Shown: piece by piece, positions 34,384 through 44,845 of the stretch | Position numbering within the stretch: the stretch's first letter is position 1 | Layout: each line of letters begins with the position of its first letter | DNA from: Mycolicibacterium iranicum | GTDB taxonomy: Bacteria; Actinomycetota; Actinomycetes; Mycobacteriales; Mycobacteriaceae | Assembly (NCBI RefSeq): GCF_014190915.1 | Contig: NZ_JACHVU010000011.1 | Span: forward strand, 1 to 64,000 | Direction: 5' to 3' | DNA length: 64,000 nucleotides | Notes under the pieces: model-generated | Databases searched by the model: none | Seen by the model: the letters and a program-made list of their open reading frames with translations, nothing else | Told to the model about the DNA's origin: nothing | Translations under genes and position numbers: made by a program

Positions 34384-35838
34384 TCAGGCCTCGACCTCGC
34401 TGTGGTCACCGCTCCACAGCGTGTGGAAGCGCTTGTCGCGGTCGGTGTCGATGCGGCCGTAGGTGTGCGCGCCGAAGAAGTCGCGCAGCCCCTGGGTCAG
34501 CGCCGCCGGCAACCGCTCGGTGCGCAGGCCGTCGTAGTAGGACAGCGCGGACGAGAAACCCGGGATCGGGATGCCGAGTTCGGTGGCCTTGACCACGACG
34601 CGGCGCCAGCTGTCGATGGCGGCCTCGATGGCGTCGCGGAAGTACGGCGCCACGATGAGCGTCGGCAGGTCGGCGTCCTCGTCGAACGCGTCGGTGATCC
34701 GGTTGAGGAACTTGGCCCGGATGATGCAGCCGCCGCGCCAGATCCTGGCCATGTCGCCGGGCTTGATGTCCCAGTCGTACTCGGCGCTGCCGGCCTGGAT
34801 CTGGTTGAAGCCCTGGGCGTAGGCGATGATCTTTGATGCGTACAGCGCCTGGCGGATGTCCTCGGTGAACTGCGCGGCGTCGCTGGGCTTCTCGCCGAGA
34901 TCACCGGCGGCGAGACCGGTGGTGGCCTTGCGCTGGGCAACCGAGCCCGACAGTGCGCGCGCGAACACGGCTTCGGCGATGCCCGTCACCGGGACGCCGA
35001 GGTCGAGGGCGGACTTGACGGTCCAGCGACCGGTGCCCTTCTGCTCGGCCTCGTCGAGGATGAGGTCCACCAGGGGCTTGCCGGTTTTCGCATCGGTCTG
35101 GCGCAGCACCTTGGCGGTGATCTCGACCAGGAAGCTGTCCAGATCGCCCTTGTTCCACTCGTCGAAGACGTCGGCGATCTCGCCGGCGGTCTTGCCCAGC
35201 CCGTCGCGCAGCAGCTGGTAGGCCTCGCCGATGAGCTGCATGTCGGAGTACTCGATGCCGTTGTGCACCATCTTCACGAAGTGGCCTGCGCCGTCGGGGC
35301 CGATGTGGGTGCAGCACGGCACGCCGTCGACGTGGGCCGAGATCTCCTCGAGCAGCGGCCCCAGCGACTCGTAGGACTCCTTGGGGCCACCCGGCATGAT
35401 CGACGGCCCGTTGAGCGCCCCCTCCTCGCCACCGGAGATGCCGGCGCCGACGAAGTGCAGGCCCCGCTCGCGGATCGCCTTCTCCCGACGGATGGTGTCG
35501 GTGTAGAGGGCGTTGCCGCCGTCGATGATGATGTCGCCTTCCTCCATGGCATCGGCGAGCTCGTTGATGACCGCGTCGGTCGCCTCGCCGGCCTTCACCA
35601 TGATGAGCACCCGCCGCGGCTTCTCCAGCGCGTCAAGGAATTCGGCGATCGTCTCACTGCGGACGAAGTTGCCGTCGGAACCGTGTTCGGCCAGCAGCGC
35701 GTCGGTCTTGGCGATCGAGCGGTTGTGCAGTGCCACGGTGTATCCGTGTCGCGCGAAGTTGCGCGCGATGTTGGACCCCATGACGGCAAGCCCGGTCACG
35801 CCGATCTGGGCGGTACCCGTGGTTCCAGACGAGCTCAT
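34384..35838 (-). CDS. gnd: 6-phosphogluconate dehydrogenase (decarboxylating)
   Basis: About 484 residues from ATG 35838, preceded by AAAGGG. GLAVMGSNIARNFA binds NADP; GAGISGGEEGA and the substrate loop with FVKMVHNGIEYSDMQ identify the family, and LIQGLRD-type residues appear near the C-terminus as LTQGLRDFFGAHTY. It oxidises 6-phosphogluconate to ribulose 5-phosphate with NADPH production. It corresponds to Gnd1 (Rv1844c). Confidence 0.96.
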   Translation of the reverse strand: MSSSGTTGTAQIGVTGLAVMGSNIARNFARHGYTVALHNRSIAKTDALLAEHGSDGNFVRSETIAEFLDALEKPRRVLIMVKAGEATDAVINELADAMEEGDIIIDGGNALYTDTIRREKAIRERGLHFVGAGISGGEEGALNGPSIMPGGPKESYESLGPLLEEISAHVDGVPCCTHIGPDGAGHFVKMVHNGIEYSDMQLIGEAYQLLRDGLGKTAGEIADVFDEWNKGDLDSFLVEITAKVLRQTDAKTGKPLVDLILDEAEQKGTGRWTVKSALDLGVPVTGIAEAVFARALSGSVAQRKATTGLAAGDLGEKPSDAAQFTEDIRQALYASKIIAYAQGFNQIQAGSAEYDWDIKPGDMARIWRGGCIIRAKFLNRITDAFDEDADLPTLIVAPYFRDAIEAAIDSWRRVVVKATELGIPIPGFSSALSYYDGLRTERLPAALTQGLRDFFGAHTYGRIDTDRDKRFHTLWSGDHSEVEA

Positions 35839-35931
35839 AGACGAAACCCTTTCGATCTCCGATAGCGGCACAGCTTCTGGCGGTGAGACACACTTCTACA
35901 TACGCGCAGTGGCACCGATTCGAGTCCCGGC

Positions 35932-36867
35932 CTACGCGACGAACAGCCGGTGCAGCTCGGTGAGCCACGGAACGGCGAAAGCGACCGTCGGCACGACGAG
36001 CACCGCGGCCGCGGCGGCGTAGGCACCGGCCGCCAGCAGTCTGCTGTTGGGCTTGCCGCCCAGCCGGCGCACACGCACCACCGTGGTCGGCCCGCCCGCG
36101 GCGAGCGCCCCCCGCGGCGCCCGGGCCGACGCACACGCGACCAGGGCGCGGGCCAGGGGAGTCGGGCCCTCGGCCCGTACCGCGGCGTCGTCGGCCAGGA
36201 GTTCGATGAGCAGGCGCACGGCGTTCAGCGCATGCGCACTGCGAACGAGGCGGGGGAAGGCGGCGTGCACCGCGGTGAACATCTCCAGGACGAGGTCGTG
36301 GCGCGCCCGCAGATGGGCGTGTTCGTGTTCGAGGATGGCGCCGACCTCGCTGTCGGAGAGCGTCTGCAGCGCGCCCTCGCTCACCACGACGCGGCTGCGG
36401 ACTCCGGGGAGGCAGTAGGCCAGCGGTTCGGCGACGTCGAGGACGCGCAGCCCGGTCCTGGCCCGCGGCCGGGACCGGTGGGCACCGACGAGGTCGACCA
36501 CCATGCGGTGGTGGGCACGACGGCGCCGCGTCGCGATGGCTACCCGCAGGATCGCTCCGACCAGCCGGGCGCCGATGATCAGCGTCAGGATGAACACGAC
36601 GACGTAGGCCGCCCACAGCGGCCAGCCGAGCACGGCGATCTCACTGGTGATCGTCGAGGTGGGTCGTCCGTCAGGCCCGGGAACGAACAGGCGGCTGGCG
36701 ATCGCGATGCCGGCGGAGAATGCCGAGAGCACTGCGGCCAGCGCGATGGACTGCCACAACACGATGGCGGCCCGCGGTGCCCGCAGCGGCCACGTCGCTC
36801 GTGCCAGCAGCGCAGGCACCGGCCCTGACAGAATCAGGGCGACGATGGTGAAGGCCAGCGCGGACAC
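35932..36867 (-). CDS. M56-family membrane metallopeptidase, BlaR-like (Rv1845c)
   Basis: 311 residues from GTG 36867. Four or so membrane segments surround a cytoplasmic metalloprotease with HEHAH (HExxH, residue about 191). There is no extracytoplasmic penicillin-sensor domain, unlike staphylococcal BlaR1, so what it senses is unknown. It lies 14 bases downstream of blaI. The family releases BlaI repression by cleaving the repressor. Confidence 0.9.
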   Translation of the reverse strand: MSALAFTIVALILSGPVPALLARATWPLRAPRAAIVLWQSIALAAVLSAFSAGIAIASRLFVPGPDGRPTSTITSEIAVLGWPLWAAYVVVFILTLIIGARLVGAILRVAIATRRRRAHHRMVVDLVGAHRSRPRARTGLRVLDVAEPLAYCLPGVRSRVVVSEGALQTLSDSEVGAILEHEHAHLRARHDLVLEMFTAVHAAFPRLVRSAHALNAVRLLIELLADDAAVRAEGPTPLARALVACASARAPRGALAAGGPTTVVRVRRLGGKPNSRLLAAGAYAAAAAVLVVPTVAFAVPWLTELHRLFVA

Positions 36868-36881
36868 ACTGCCAGTGTCCC

Positions 36882-37298
36882 TCAGGCAGGGCCTGATTCG
36901 CCAGCGGGTCCGCCGAGTCGGTGCTTGTCCTCCAACTCGGCGAGTGCGCGGCGCAGCGCGGCGGCCTCGTCGGCTCCGACACGTTCGACGAAATGCACGA
37001 GCGCGGCCTCCCGACTACCGGAATCGGCAGCCTGATCCAGCGCGTCCACCATCAGTCCGGCGACCAGTTCGTCGCGGCCGTGGGTGGGGGCGTAGCGGTG
37101 CGCGCGGTCGTCGCGGTGCTGCACGACCAGGTTCTTCTTTGCGAGCCGCTGCAGCACGGTCATGATCGTGGTGTAGGCCAGGTCGCGATGGGCGGACAAC
37201 GCCTCGTGCACCTGACGCACGGTCTGCGGCTCACCGGCGGACCACAGATGGTCCATCACGGAACGTTCGAGCTCCCCGAGTCGAGTCAGCTTCGCCAT
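36882..37298 (-). CDS. blaI: BlaI/MecI-family repressor
   Basis: 138 residues from ATG 37298, with AGGAGG 10 bases upstream. A winged-helix DNA-binding domain (about 1-75) includes MDHLWSAGEP, TIMTVLQRLAKKNLV and the wing HRYAP. A dimerisation helix follows. In M. tuberculosis BlaI controls beta-lactamase and ATP synthase genes. It sits upstream of the M56 peptidase as an operon. Confidence 0.95.
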   Translation of the reverse strand: MAKLTRLGELERSVMDHLWSAGEPQTVRQVHEALSAHRDLAYTTIMTVLQRLAKKNLVVQHRDDRAHRYAPTHGRDELVAGLMVDALDQAADSGSREAALVHFVERVGADEAAALRRALAELEDKHRLGGPAGESGPA

Positions 37299-37311
37299 CT
37301 TCCGTTCACCT

Positions 37312-37351
37312 CCTACCGGCAGTAGGTCAAAGGGTACTACGGGCTTACTAC
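37312..37351. promoter_or_regulatory. blaI: Candidate BlaI autoregulatory operator
   Basis: CCTAC-cggca-GTAGG at 37312-37326 is a perfect dyad immediately upstream of the blaI ribosome-binding site, followed by two TACTAC copies at 37335-37340 and 37346-37351. BlaI sites in mycobacteria have TACTAC/GTAGTA-type half-sites. Prediction only. Confidence 0.5.
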
Positions 37352-37491
37352 CGCGTGTCGTATCAGTTCGCCGCGCAGGTCGGTCGACACGAACGACGTC
37401 TCCCGAGATGCCAACGCCGGCAGATCGACTGGCGCGTCCGTCCGGCCTTGTGAGTCCAGTCACAGGGTTTCGCTCCTTCGGTGCTCGTGCC

Positions 37492-37525
37492 TATAGTAAG
37501 GCTAACCTAATTCAGGCGTACCTAA
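37492..37525 (+). promoter_or_regulatory. Tandem IdeR boxes
   Basis: TATAGTAAGGCTAACCTAA at 37492-37510 matches 15 of 19 positions of the IdeR consensus. A second, overlapping 19-base window at 37507-37525 matches 13. They lie 17-50 bases before the GTG of the FhuF-like gene, so that gene should be repressed by iron-bound IdeR. Confidence 0.8.
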
Positions 37526-37541
37526 GTAGATCGGAGGCTCC

Positions 37542-38318
37542 GTGACCGTCGTCGTCGAGGATCCGCTCATCGCCAGCATGGTCATCGGGCGGACGCTGCC
37601 GATCCACGAATCCAGCCGTCGCCTTCGTGAGCTCTATCCGGAATGCCCCCGCGTCTACGGGGTGGCGGTGATGGGCGATCTGAGCCGGCGGCGCTGGTGG
37701 CCTCTGGCCGAGATCCTTTCGACCGGGCGCCTGGAGTCGATGTTCGAGGCCGGGGTCGCCGAAACCGACAGCAAGGCGGCGGTCGCCCAGCAGCTGGCGG
37801 CGACGTTCGCCCATGTGGTCGTCGGACGGGTGATCCCGCTGCTCGTTCTCGAAGGACGTGCGTGGGACACCGGCCTGGAGAACCTCTGGGTGCATGTGGA
37901 TTCCGAGGGCGCGATCGACTGGGTCGGCGTCGTGGACCCGACGATCCGTGCGCTGCACGACGACCCGTTCTTCCACGGACGCCGCACCATCGCCGGCCGG
38001 ACCGGACAGACCGGGATCGTGGCGTTGCCCAGCGAGGCCGCGCTGACCACCTGGATCGCCCACCGCAGCCACCGCGCGCTGGGCCCGCTGTTCAACAAGC
38101 TGGCCGCCGTGAGTGACGGCGCGATGCCGGTGGCGTCCATGTGGCACATCGTCGGCGGGGCCGTCGTGAGCGCGGCGACGCAGATCCCGCTGCTGGCGGG
38201 CTCCAGTGAAGTCACCAGCATGCGGCGCGGCCAGGCGGTGCTGGACGCGCTCGTCGGCTTCGGCCTGCCCGTGCGGGGCACCTCGCGGATGAATATGGGG
38301 AAGGTCTTGATTAATTAG
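37542..38318 (+). CDS. IdeR-controlled FhuF/IucA-like protein
   Basis: 258 residues from GTG 37542 behind GGAGG. The central VVGRVIPLLVLEGR and the later MWHIVGGAVVSAAT followed by RRGQAVLDALV fit the loose pattern of FhuF-type siderophore-iron reductases and IucA-like iron proteins. The C-terminal Cys motif that binds 2Fe-2S in FhuF is absent; only one Cys (C39) is visible. If related, it may bind siderophore rather than reduce iron. The tandem IdeR boxes upstream strongly support a role in iron limitation. No homologue sits at this place in M. tuberculosis as I know the locus. Confidence 0.6.
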   Translation: MTVVVEDPLIASMVIGRTLPIHESSRRLRELYPECPRVYGVAVMGDLSRRRWWPLAEILSTGRLESMFEAGVAETDSKAAVAQQLAATFAHVVVGRVIPLLVLEGRAWDTGLENLWVHVDSEGAIDWVGVVDPTIRALHDDPFFHGRRTIAGRTGQTGIVALPSEAALTTWIAHRSHRALGPLFNKLAAVSDGAMPVASMWHIVGGAVVSAATQIPLLAGSSEVTSMRRGQAVLDALVGFGLPVRGTSRMNMGKVLIN

Positions 38319-38333
38319 GGCAGCCTTGCCTAT
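38315..38333 (+). promoter_or_regulatory. IdeR box of the MrsI small RNA
   Basis: TTAGGGCAGCCTTGCCTAT matches 13 of 19 IdeR consensus positions and overlaps the stop codon of the FhuF-like gene. TATCCT at 38331-38336 may be the -10, so IdeR would block the promoter directly. Confidence 0.7.
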
Positions 38334-38342
38334 CCTTCAGAG

Positions 38343-38462
38343 GTCGGGTTCGGAACCCACTTCGGGAACCAACGGACCGTGCCGGAGTCCTGAGGGCTGC
38401 AGAGACCCCCGGTCCGACCGAAGGAAGGGCCCCACGCCATGTGCGTGGGGCCCTTCTGCATT
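38343..38462 (+). ncRNA. mrsI: MrsI-like iron-sparing small RNA
   Basis: In M. tuberculosis the IdeR-regulated sRNA MrsI (ncRv11846) lies between Rv1846c (blaI) and Rv1847 (thioesterase). The same interval here has an IdeR box, a TATCCT -10 and, about 100 bases on, a strong terminator. Predicted stems are GGGTT-cgg-AACCC at 38346-38358, CGGACCG/CGGTCCG at 38373-38416, and the terminal hairpin. MrsI represses non-essential iron-protein mRNAs when iron is low. Ends are estimates. The name rests on synteny and regulation, not on base-by-base comparison. Confidence 0.75.
38424..38456 (+). terminator. Intrinsic terminator of the MrsI-like RNA
   Basis: A perfect 14-bp stem (gaagggccccacgc with its complement) closes on the loop catgt and is followed by ctgcattt. 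Confidence 0.85.
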
Positions 38463-38498
38463 TCCGGTACACGGCGGCGGGCGTGTAGAACTCCAAGC

Positions 38499-38900
38499 GT
38501 GAGCGAAATTCCCAGTGGCCTCGGCGACGGTTTCGACAAACAGCTCGGACTGACCTACCTGGAGATGACCCCCGACGGCGGCCGCGCGCAGCTGGAGATC
38601 ACCGAGAAGTTGTTGCAGCCCTGGGGAATCGTGCACGGCGGCGTGTACTGCGCGGTGATCGAGAGCATGGCCAGTGTCTCGGGGCACGTCTGGCTGACCG
38701 AGAACGGGGGCGGCACGGTCGTCGGCGTCAACAACAACACCGACTTCCTGCGCGCCATCCGGTCGGGCACGGTGACCGCGACGTCGACCCCGATTCACCG
38801 CGGGCGGCGTCAGCAGCTGTGGGTCATCACGATCACCGACGAGGCGGACAAGATGGTGGCGAGGGGTCAGGTCCGGCTCCAGAACATCACCGACGCGTGA
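38499..38900 (+). CDS. PaaI-type hotdog thioesterase, Rv1847-like
   Basis: 133 residues from GTG 38499, the start that aligns with the family. WGIVHGGVYCAVIESMAS gives the hotdog helix with HGG and the catalytic acidic residue, and GVNNNTDFLRAIRSG the second strand. Such enzymes hydrolyse acyl-CoA thioesters in the cytoplasm. It stands between the small RNA and the urease operon as Rv1847 does. Confidence 0.9.
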   Translation: MSEIPSGLGDGFDKQLGLTYLEMTPDGGRAQLEITEKLLQPWGIVHGGVYCAVIESMASVSGHVWLTENGGGTVVGVNNNTDFLRAIRSGTVTATSTPIHRGRRQQLWVITITDEADKMVARGQVRLQNITDA

Positions 38901-38970
38901 GCGTCGGGTAGCAGTCAGGTAGCCGCGGGAGCGCTGCTGACTGCCGCGAGCCGTGGCAGTATCGCCCACT

Positions 38971-39273
38971 ATGCGTTTGACGCCGCATGAACAGGAACGG
39001 CTGCTGCTGTCGTATGCCGCCGACCTCGCGCGCCGCCGTCAGGCGCGCGGCCTGAAGCTCAATCATCCCGAGGCGGTCGCGGTGATCACCGACCACATCC
39101 TGGAGGGAGCGCGCGACGGCCGCACGGTTGCGGAGCTGATGGTCAGCGGCCGTGAGGTTCTCGGCCGCGGCGACGTGATGGACGGCGTGCCGGAGATGCT
39201 CGACGACGTGCAGGTCGAGGCCACCTTCCCCGACGGGACCAAGCTCGTCACCGTCCACCATCCGATTCCGTGA
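38971..39273 (+). CDS. ureA: Urease gamma subunit
   Basis: 100 residues, the usual length. MRLTPHEQERLLL start, LKLNHPEA and DVMDGVPEML near the end are typical. A TATCGC ten bases upstream suggests a leaderless transcript from ATG 38971. First gene of ureABCFGD. Confidence 0.97.
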   Translation: MRLTPHEQERLLLSYAADLARRRQARGLKLNHPEAVAVITDHILEGARDGRTVAELMVSGREVLGRGDVMDGVPEMLDDVQVEATFPDGTKLVTVHHPIP

Positions 39274-39286
39274 CCGGGGGCATGTC

Positions 39287-39597
39287 GTGATTCCAGGCGA
39301 GATCGTCTTCGGCGACGGCGACATCGAGCTCAATCCGGGTGCCGAGCGGCTCGAGCTGGAGATCGTGAACACCGGCGACAGGCCGGTGCAGGTGGGCAGC
39401 CACGTCCACGTGCCGCAGGCGAACAGCGCCCTGCAGTTCGACCGCGGTGCCGCACACGGTCACCGGTTCGACATCCCCGCCGGTACCGCGATCCGGTTCG
39501 AACCCGGTGTGGCGCAACGGGTCGTCCTCGTCCCGCTGGCCGGCAGTCGCGAGGTGCACGGCCTGAGCCTGGATCCGCCGGGCAGATTGGATGCAAC

Positions 39598-39601
<4 letters not shown>
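39287..39601 (+). CDS. ureB: Urease beta subunit
   Basis: 104 residues from GTG 39287. IPGEIVFGDGDIELNPG and the VGSHVHVPQAN region with FDIPAGTAIRFEPG are the family hallmarks. It ends 4 bases inside ureC, so translation is coupled. Confidence 0.97.
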
Positions 39602-41318
<1,717 letters not shown>

Positions 41319-41319
<1 letters not shown>

Positions 41320-41963
41320 TGTCGAATCTCACCACCTTGCTGACGCTGTCGGACTCCCGTCTTCCCACCGGCGGCCACGTCCATTCCGGCGGTGTCGAGG
41401 AGGCGGTGAGCAGCGGACTGGTCGTCGACCTGGCGACGCTGCGCGCCTACCTGAGGCGCCGCATCCGCACGACGGGTCTGGTGACCGCCTCGCTGTCGGC
41501 CGCGGTCCACCGCGGGGCGCTGGACCCGGTGGCCGGGGGAGCCGGGGACACCGAAACCGATGCGCGCACACCGTCTCCGGCTGCCCGGAAGGCGTCCCGC
41601 GCCCAGGGTCGTGGTCTGATCCGGCTGGCCCGTCGCGCCTGGCCCGCGCACGGATGGGACGGGCTGGGGGCCACCCCGCATCTCGCGGTGGCCGCCGGCG
41701 CCGTCGGGCAGGCGGGCGGGCTCACGGCCGAGCACACCGCGCTGTCGGTCGTCTACACGACGATGACGGGGTCGGCGACGGCGGCTCAGCGGCTGCTGGC
41801 ACTGGACCCCGGCGACGTCGCGGCCGTGACCTTCGAACTGTCCGAGCTGTGCGAGCAGACCGCCGGTGACGCCGCCACGGCGGTGGCCGACCTGTCGGAT
41901 CCGCTGCTCGACGTGCTGGCCCAACGCCACGCCGAACGCGACCGACCGTTGTTCGCGTCCTAG
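41319..41963 (+). CDS. ureF: Urease accessory protein UreF
   Basis: 214 residues. LSDSRLPTGGHVHSGGVEEAV is the UreF N-terminal signature; the rest is helical and Ala-rich. It acts in the UreDFG complex that loads nickel and CO2 into apo-urease. As in M. tuberculosis, the window has no ureE. Confidence 0.93.
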
Positions 41964-41976
41964 AGAAAGAGCAGAC

Positions 41977-42669
41977 ATGCCACCGCATTTCCTCGCCGCT
42001 GATTCGGCCGGCCGGCCGCACACCCACATCGGTCGTCCCCGTCGCGTGCGGCAGCCGGGGGAGCCGCTGCGCATCGGCGTCGGGGGCCCGGTCGGCTCGG
42101 GGAAGACGGCCCTCGTTGCCGCACTGTGCCGGCAGCTGCGCGACGAGTTGTCGGTGGCCGTGCTGACCAACGACATCTACACCACCGAGGACGCCGACTT
42201 TCTGCGCCGCAACGCGGTGCTGCCCGACGACCGGATCGCGGCCGTCCAGACCGGCGGCTGCCCGCACACCGCCATCCGCGACGACATCACCGCCAACCTG
42301 GACGCGATCGACGACCTCATCGCCGGGCACGACCATCTGGACCTCATCCTGGTCGAATCCGGCGGCGACAATCTGACCGCGACGTTCTCCTCGGGTCTGG
42401 TCGACGTGCAGATCTTCGTCATCGACGTCGCCGGCGGAGACAAGGTGCCACGCAAGGGCGGACCCGGCGTCACGTTCTCGGACCTGTTGGTGATCAACAA
42501 GACCGACCTCGCCCCGCTGGTCGGCGCCGATCTCGACGTGATGCGCCGCGACGCGGCGACCGTGCGCGACGACCGCCCGTTCGTGCTGATCTCGCTGACC
42601 GCGGATCCTGCGGCGAGCCTCGTGCTGAGCTGGGTCCGCGAACAGCTGTCGGTCGCACAGGCGTTGTGA
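41977..42669 (+). CDS. ureG: Urease accessory GTPase UreG
   Basis: 230 residues from ATG 41977. P-loop GGPVGSGKTAL near residue 34, LTNDIYTTEDADFL, the metal-binding TGGCPHTAIRDD and ESGGDN identify UreG. GTP hydrolysis drives nickel insertion into urease. It has an extra His-containing N-terminus (HTHIGR), shorter than the His-rich tails of some UreG proteins. Confidence 0.97.
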   Translation: MPPHFLAADSAGRPHTHIGRPRRVRQPGEPLRIGVGGPVGSGKTALVAALCRQLRDELSVAVLTNDIYTTEDADFLRRNAVLPDDRIAAVQTGGCPHTAIRDDITANLDAIDDLIAGHDHLDLILVESGGDNLTATFSSGLVDVQIFVIDVAGGDKVPRKGGPGVTFSDLLVINKTDLAPLVGADLDVMRRDAATVRDDRPFVLISLTADPAASLVLSWVREQLSVAQAL

Positions 42670-42691
42670 GCGCACAACCGGGCGGGGGTGC

Positions 42692-43321
42692 GTGGTGCGC
42701 TCGGAGGTCGTGATCATCGCCAAGGCCGACGGTTCGCACCGCATCGAGTGCCGCGGTGGGATCGCGGCCCGACGGACGGGCCCCGAGACGGTGCACCTGG
42801 TGTCCTCGGTGGCCACTCCGCTGGGCGGGGACGTCATCTCGATGCGGGTGGTGGTGGAACCCGGTGCGAGGTTGACGGTGCGTACCGTCGCGGCCACGGT
42901 CGCGCTGCCGGGTCCGACCACCACGGAATCACAGGCGGTGTGGGACCTGGACGTCGCGGGCGAACTGGACCTCGACCCGGAGCCGACCATCGTGGCGGCC
43001 ACGTCGCGTCATTTCACCTCGACGCGGCTCACACTGGCCCGCACCGCGGCGCTGCGCCTTCGTGAGCGTGTCCAGATCGGCAGAACCGGTGAGCGCCAAG
43101 GGTTCTGGTCGGGTTCCCTGCACGCCGACGTCGACGGCGCCGCCCTGCTGCGCCACCGGGTGGAGCTGGGCAGCGGCTCACCCGCCGACGACGAGATCGC
43201 CGCGCCCCGCGCGTCCGTCAGCGAGATGCACTACCCGCGTACCGATGTCGCCACCACTGGAACGACGCTCGCGCTCGCCGGCGGAGGGTGTCTGACGACC
43301 TGGCAGGGCGACAGGCTCTAA
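42692..43321 (+). CDS. ureD: Urease accessory protein UreD
   Basis: 209 residues from GTG 42692. The chain is rich in beta-strand patterns with VSSVATPLGGDVISMRVVVEPGA typical of UreD/UreH, the scaffold that receives nickel from UreG. It converges on ndh with a 4-base overlap. Confidence 0.9.
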   Translation: MVRSEVVIIAKADGSHRIECRGGIAARRTGPETVHLVSSVATPLGGDVISMRVVVEPGARLTVRTVAATVALPGPTTTESQAVWDLDVAGELDLDPEPTIVAATSRHFTSTRLTLARTAALRLRERVQIGRTGERQGFWSGSLHADVDGAALLRHRVELGSGSPADDEIAAPRASVSEMHYPRTDVATTGTTLALAGGGCLTTWQGDRL

Positions 43322-44691
43322 CTCGCCGCTTTCTCCGTGTCCTGCACGGTCGAGGCGATCTCTTCGAGTTCCTCGATGCGTATTCGCGCATACGCCTGCT
43401 GCTCGGTGATCGTCAGCTGCCCGCGTTTGGTCGACAGGAATGTCACCGTCCACGACAGCAGCGTGGCGATCTTGGTCTTGAAGCCCACGAGATACACCAG
43501 GTGCAGCACGAGCCACGACAGCCAGGCGATGAAGCCGCCGAACTCCAGCGGGCCCACCTTCGCCACGGCGCTGAACCGCGCCACCGTGGCCATCGAGCCC
43601 TTGTCGAAGTACTTGAACGGTTCGCGCTCGCTCGGCTCGGCACCCTTCAGCCCGGCCTCGATGGCCTTCGCGGCGTACTTGCCGCCCTGGATGGCGCCCT
43701 GCGCCATGCCGGGCACGTTCTCCACCGCGGCCATGTCGCCGACGACGAAGACGTTCGGATGCCCCGGAATCGACAGGTCGGGCAGCACTTTCACCCGGCC
43801 GGCACGGTCGAGTTCGACGCCGGACTGGTCGGCGAGGTCGCGGCCCAGGGGGCTGGCCGACACGCCGGCCGACCACACCTTGCACGCCGCCTCGATGCGC
43901 CGCATGGTCCCGTCGGGGTCTTTGACCGTGATGCCGTTGCGGTCGACGTCGGTGACCATCGCGTTGAGCTGGATCTCGACGCCCATCTTCTCCAGGCGGG
44001 CCTGGGCCTTCTTGCCGAGCTTCTCGCCCATCGGGGGCAGCACGGCCGGAGCGGCGTCGAGCAGAATGACCCGCGCCTTGGTCGAATCGATGTGGCGGAA
44101 CGCGCCTCTGAGGGTGTGATCGGCCAATTCGGCGATCTGACCGGCCATTTCGACGCCTGTCGGACCGGCGCCGACGACGACGAAGGTCAGCAGCTTCTCG
44201 CGCCGCGCCGGGTCACTGGAGCGCTCTGCCTGCTCGAACGCGCCGAGGATGCGGCCACGCAGCTCCAGCGCGTCGTCGATGGACTTCATGCCCGGCGCCC
44301 ACTCGGCGAAATGGTCGTTGCCGAAGTAGGACTGGCCTGCGCCGGCCGCCACGATGAGGCTGTCGAACGGGGTCACGTAGGTGTGGCCGAGCAACTCGGA
44401 CCGCACGGTCTTGGTCGCGAGGTCGATGCGCGTCACGTCGCCGAGCAGCACCTGGGCGTTCTTCTGCTTGCGCAGGATGACGCGGGTGGCGGGGGCGATC
44501 TCGCCCTCGGAGATGATGCCCGTCGCGACTTGGTACAGCAGCGGCTGGAACAGGTGGTGGGTGGTCCGGGCGATCATCTTGATGTCGACATCGGCCCGCT
44601 TCAACGCTTTGGCAGCGGTCAACCCACCGAAACCCGATCCGATGATGACCACCTTGTGGCGATCGGACGGAGTGGCTCCGGGATGGCTCAT
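43318..44691 (-). CDS. ndh: Type II NADH dehydrogenase
   Basis: About 457 residues from ATG 44691, with AAGGAG 7 bases upstream. FAD-binding GSGFGGLTA near the start, NADH-binding VVVGAGPTGVEMAG near 165, and VFVVGDMAAV for the FAD ribityl region. A hydrophobic C-terminal part (about 370-430) should attach it to the membrane. It transfers electrons from NADH to menaquinone without pumping protons. Matches Rv1854c in position. Confidence 0.97.
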   Translation of the reverse strand: MSHPGATPSDRHKVVIIGSGFGGLTAAKALKRADVDIKMIARTTHHLFQPLLYQVATGIISEGEIAPATRVILRKQKNAQVLLGDVTRIDLATKTVRSELLGHTYVTPFDSLIVAAGAGQSYFGNDHFAEWAPGMKSIDDALELRGRILGAFEQAERSSDPARREKLLTFVVVGAGPTGVEMAGQIAELADHTLRGAFRHIDSTKARVILLDAAPAVLPPMGEKLGKKAQARLEKMGVEIQLNAMVTDVDRNGITVKDPDGTMRRIEAACKVWSAGVSASPLGRDLADQSGVELDRAGRVKVLPDLSIPGHPNVFVVGDMAAVENVPGMAQGAIQGGKYAAKAIEAGLKGAEPSEREPFKYFDKGSMATVARFSAVAKVGPLEFGGFIAWLSWLVLHLVYLVGFKTKIATLLSWTVTFLSTKRGQLTITEQQAYARIRIEELEEIASTVQDTEKAAS

Positions 44692-44845
44692 TGCGACTCC
44701 TTGTCGAGGTGCTTGACGGACCTGCCTCGGTTCCTCTTTACCCATTCAGAACAACGGAAACTCTAGTCGTTGCACTTCCTGGGGGCGCGGTGACATACCC
44801 CACCGCGTCCCGAGGCCGGCCCGCCGCACGCCGCGTCGCTGAAAG

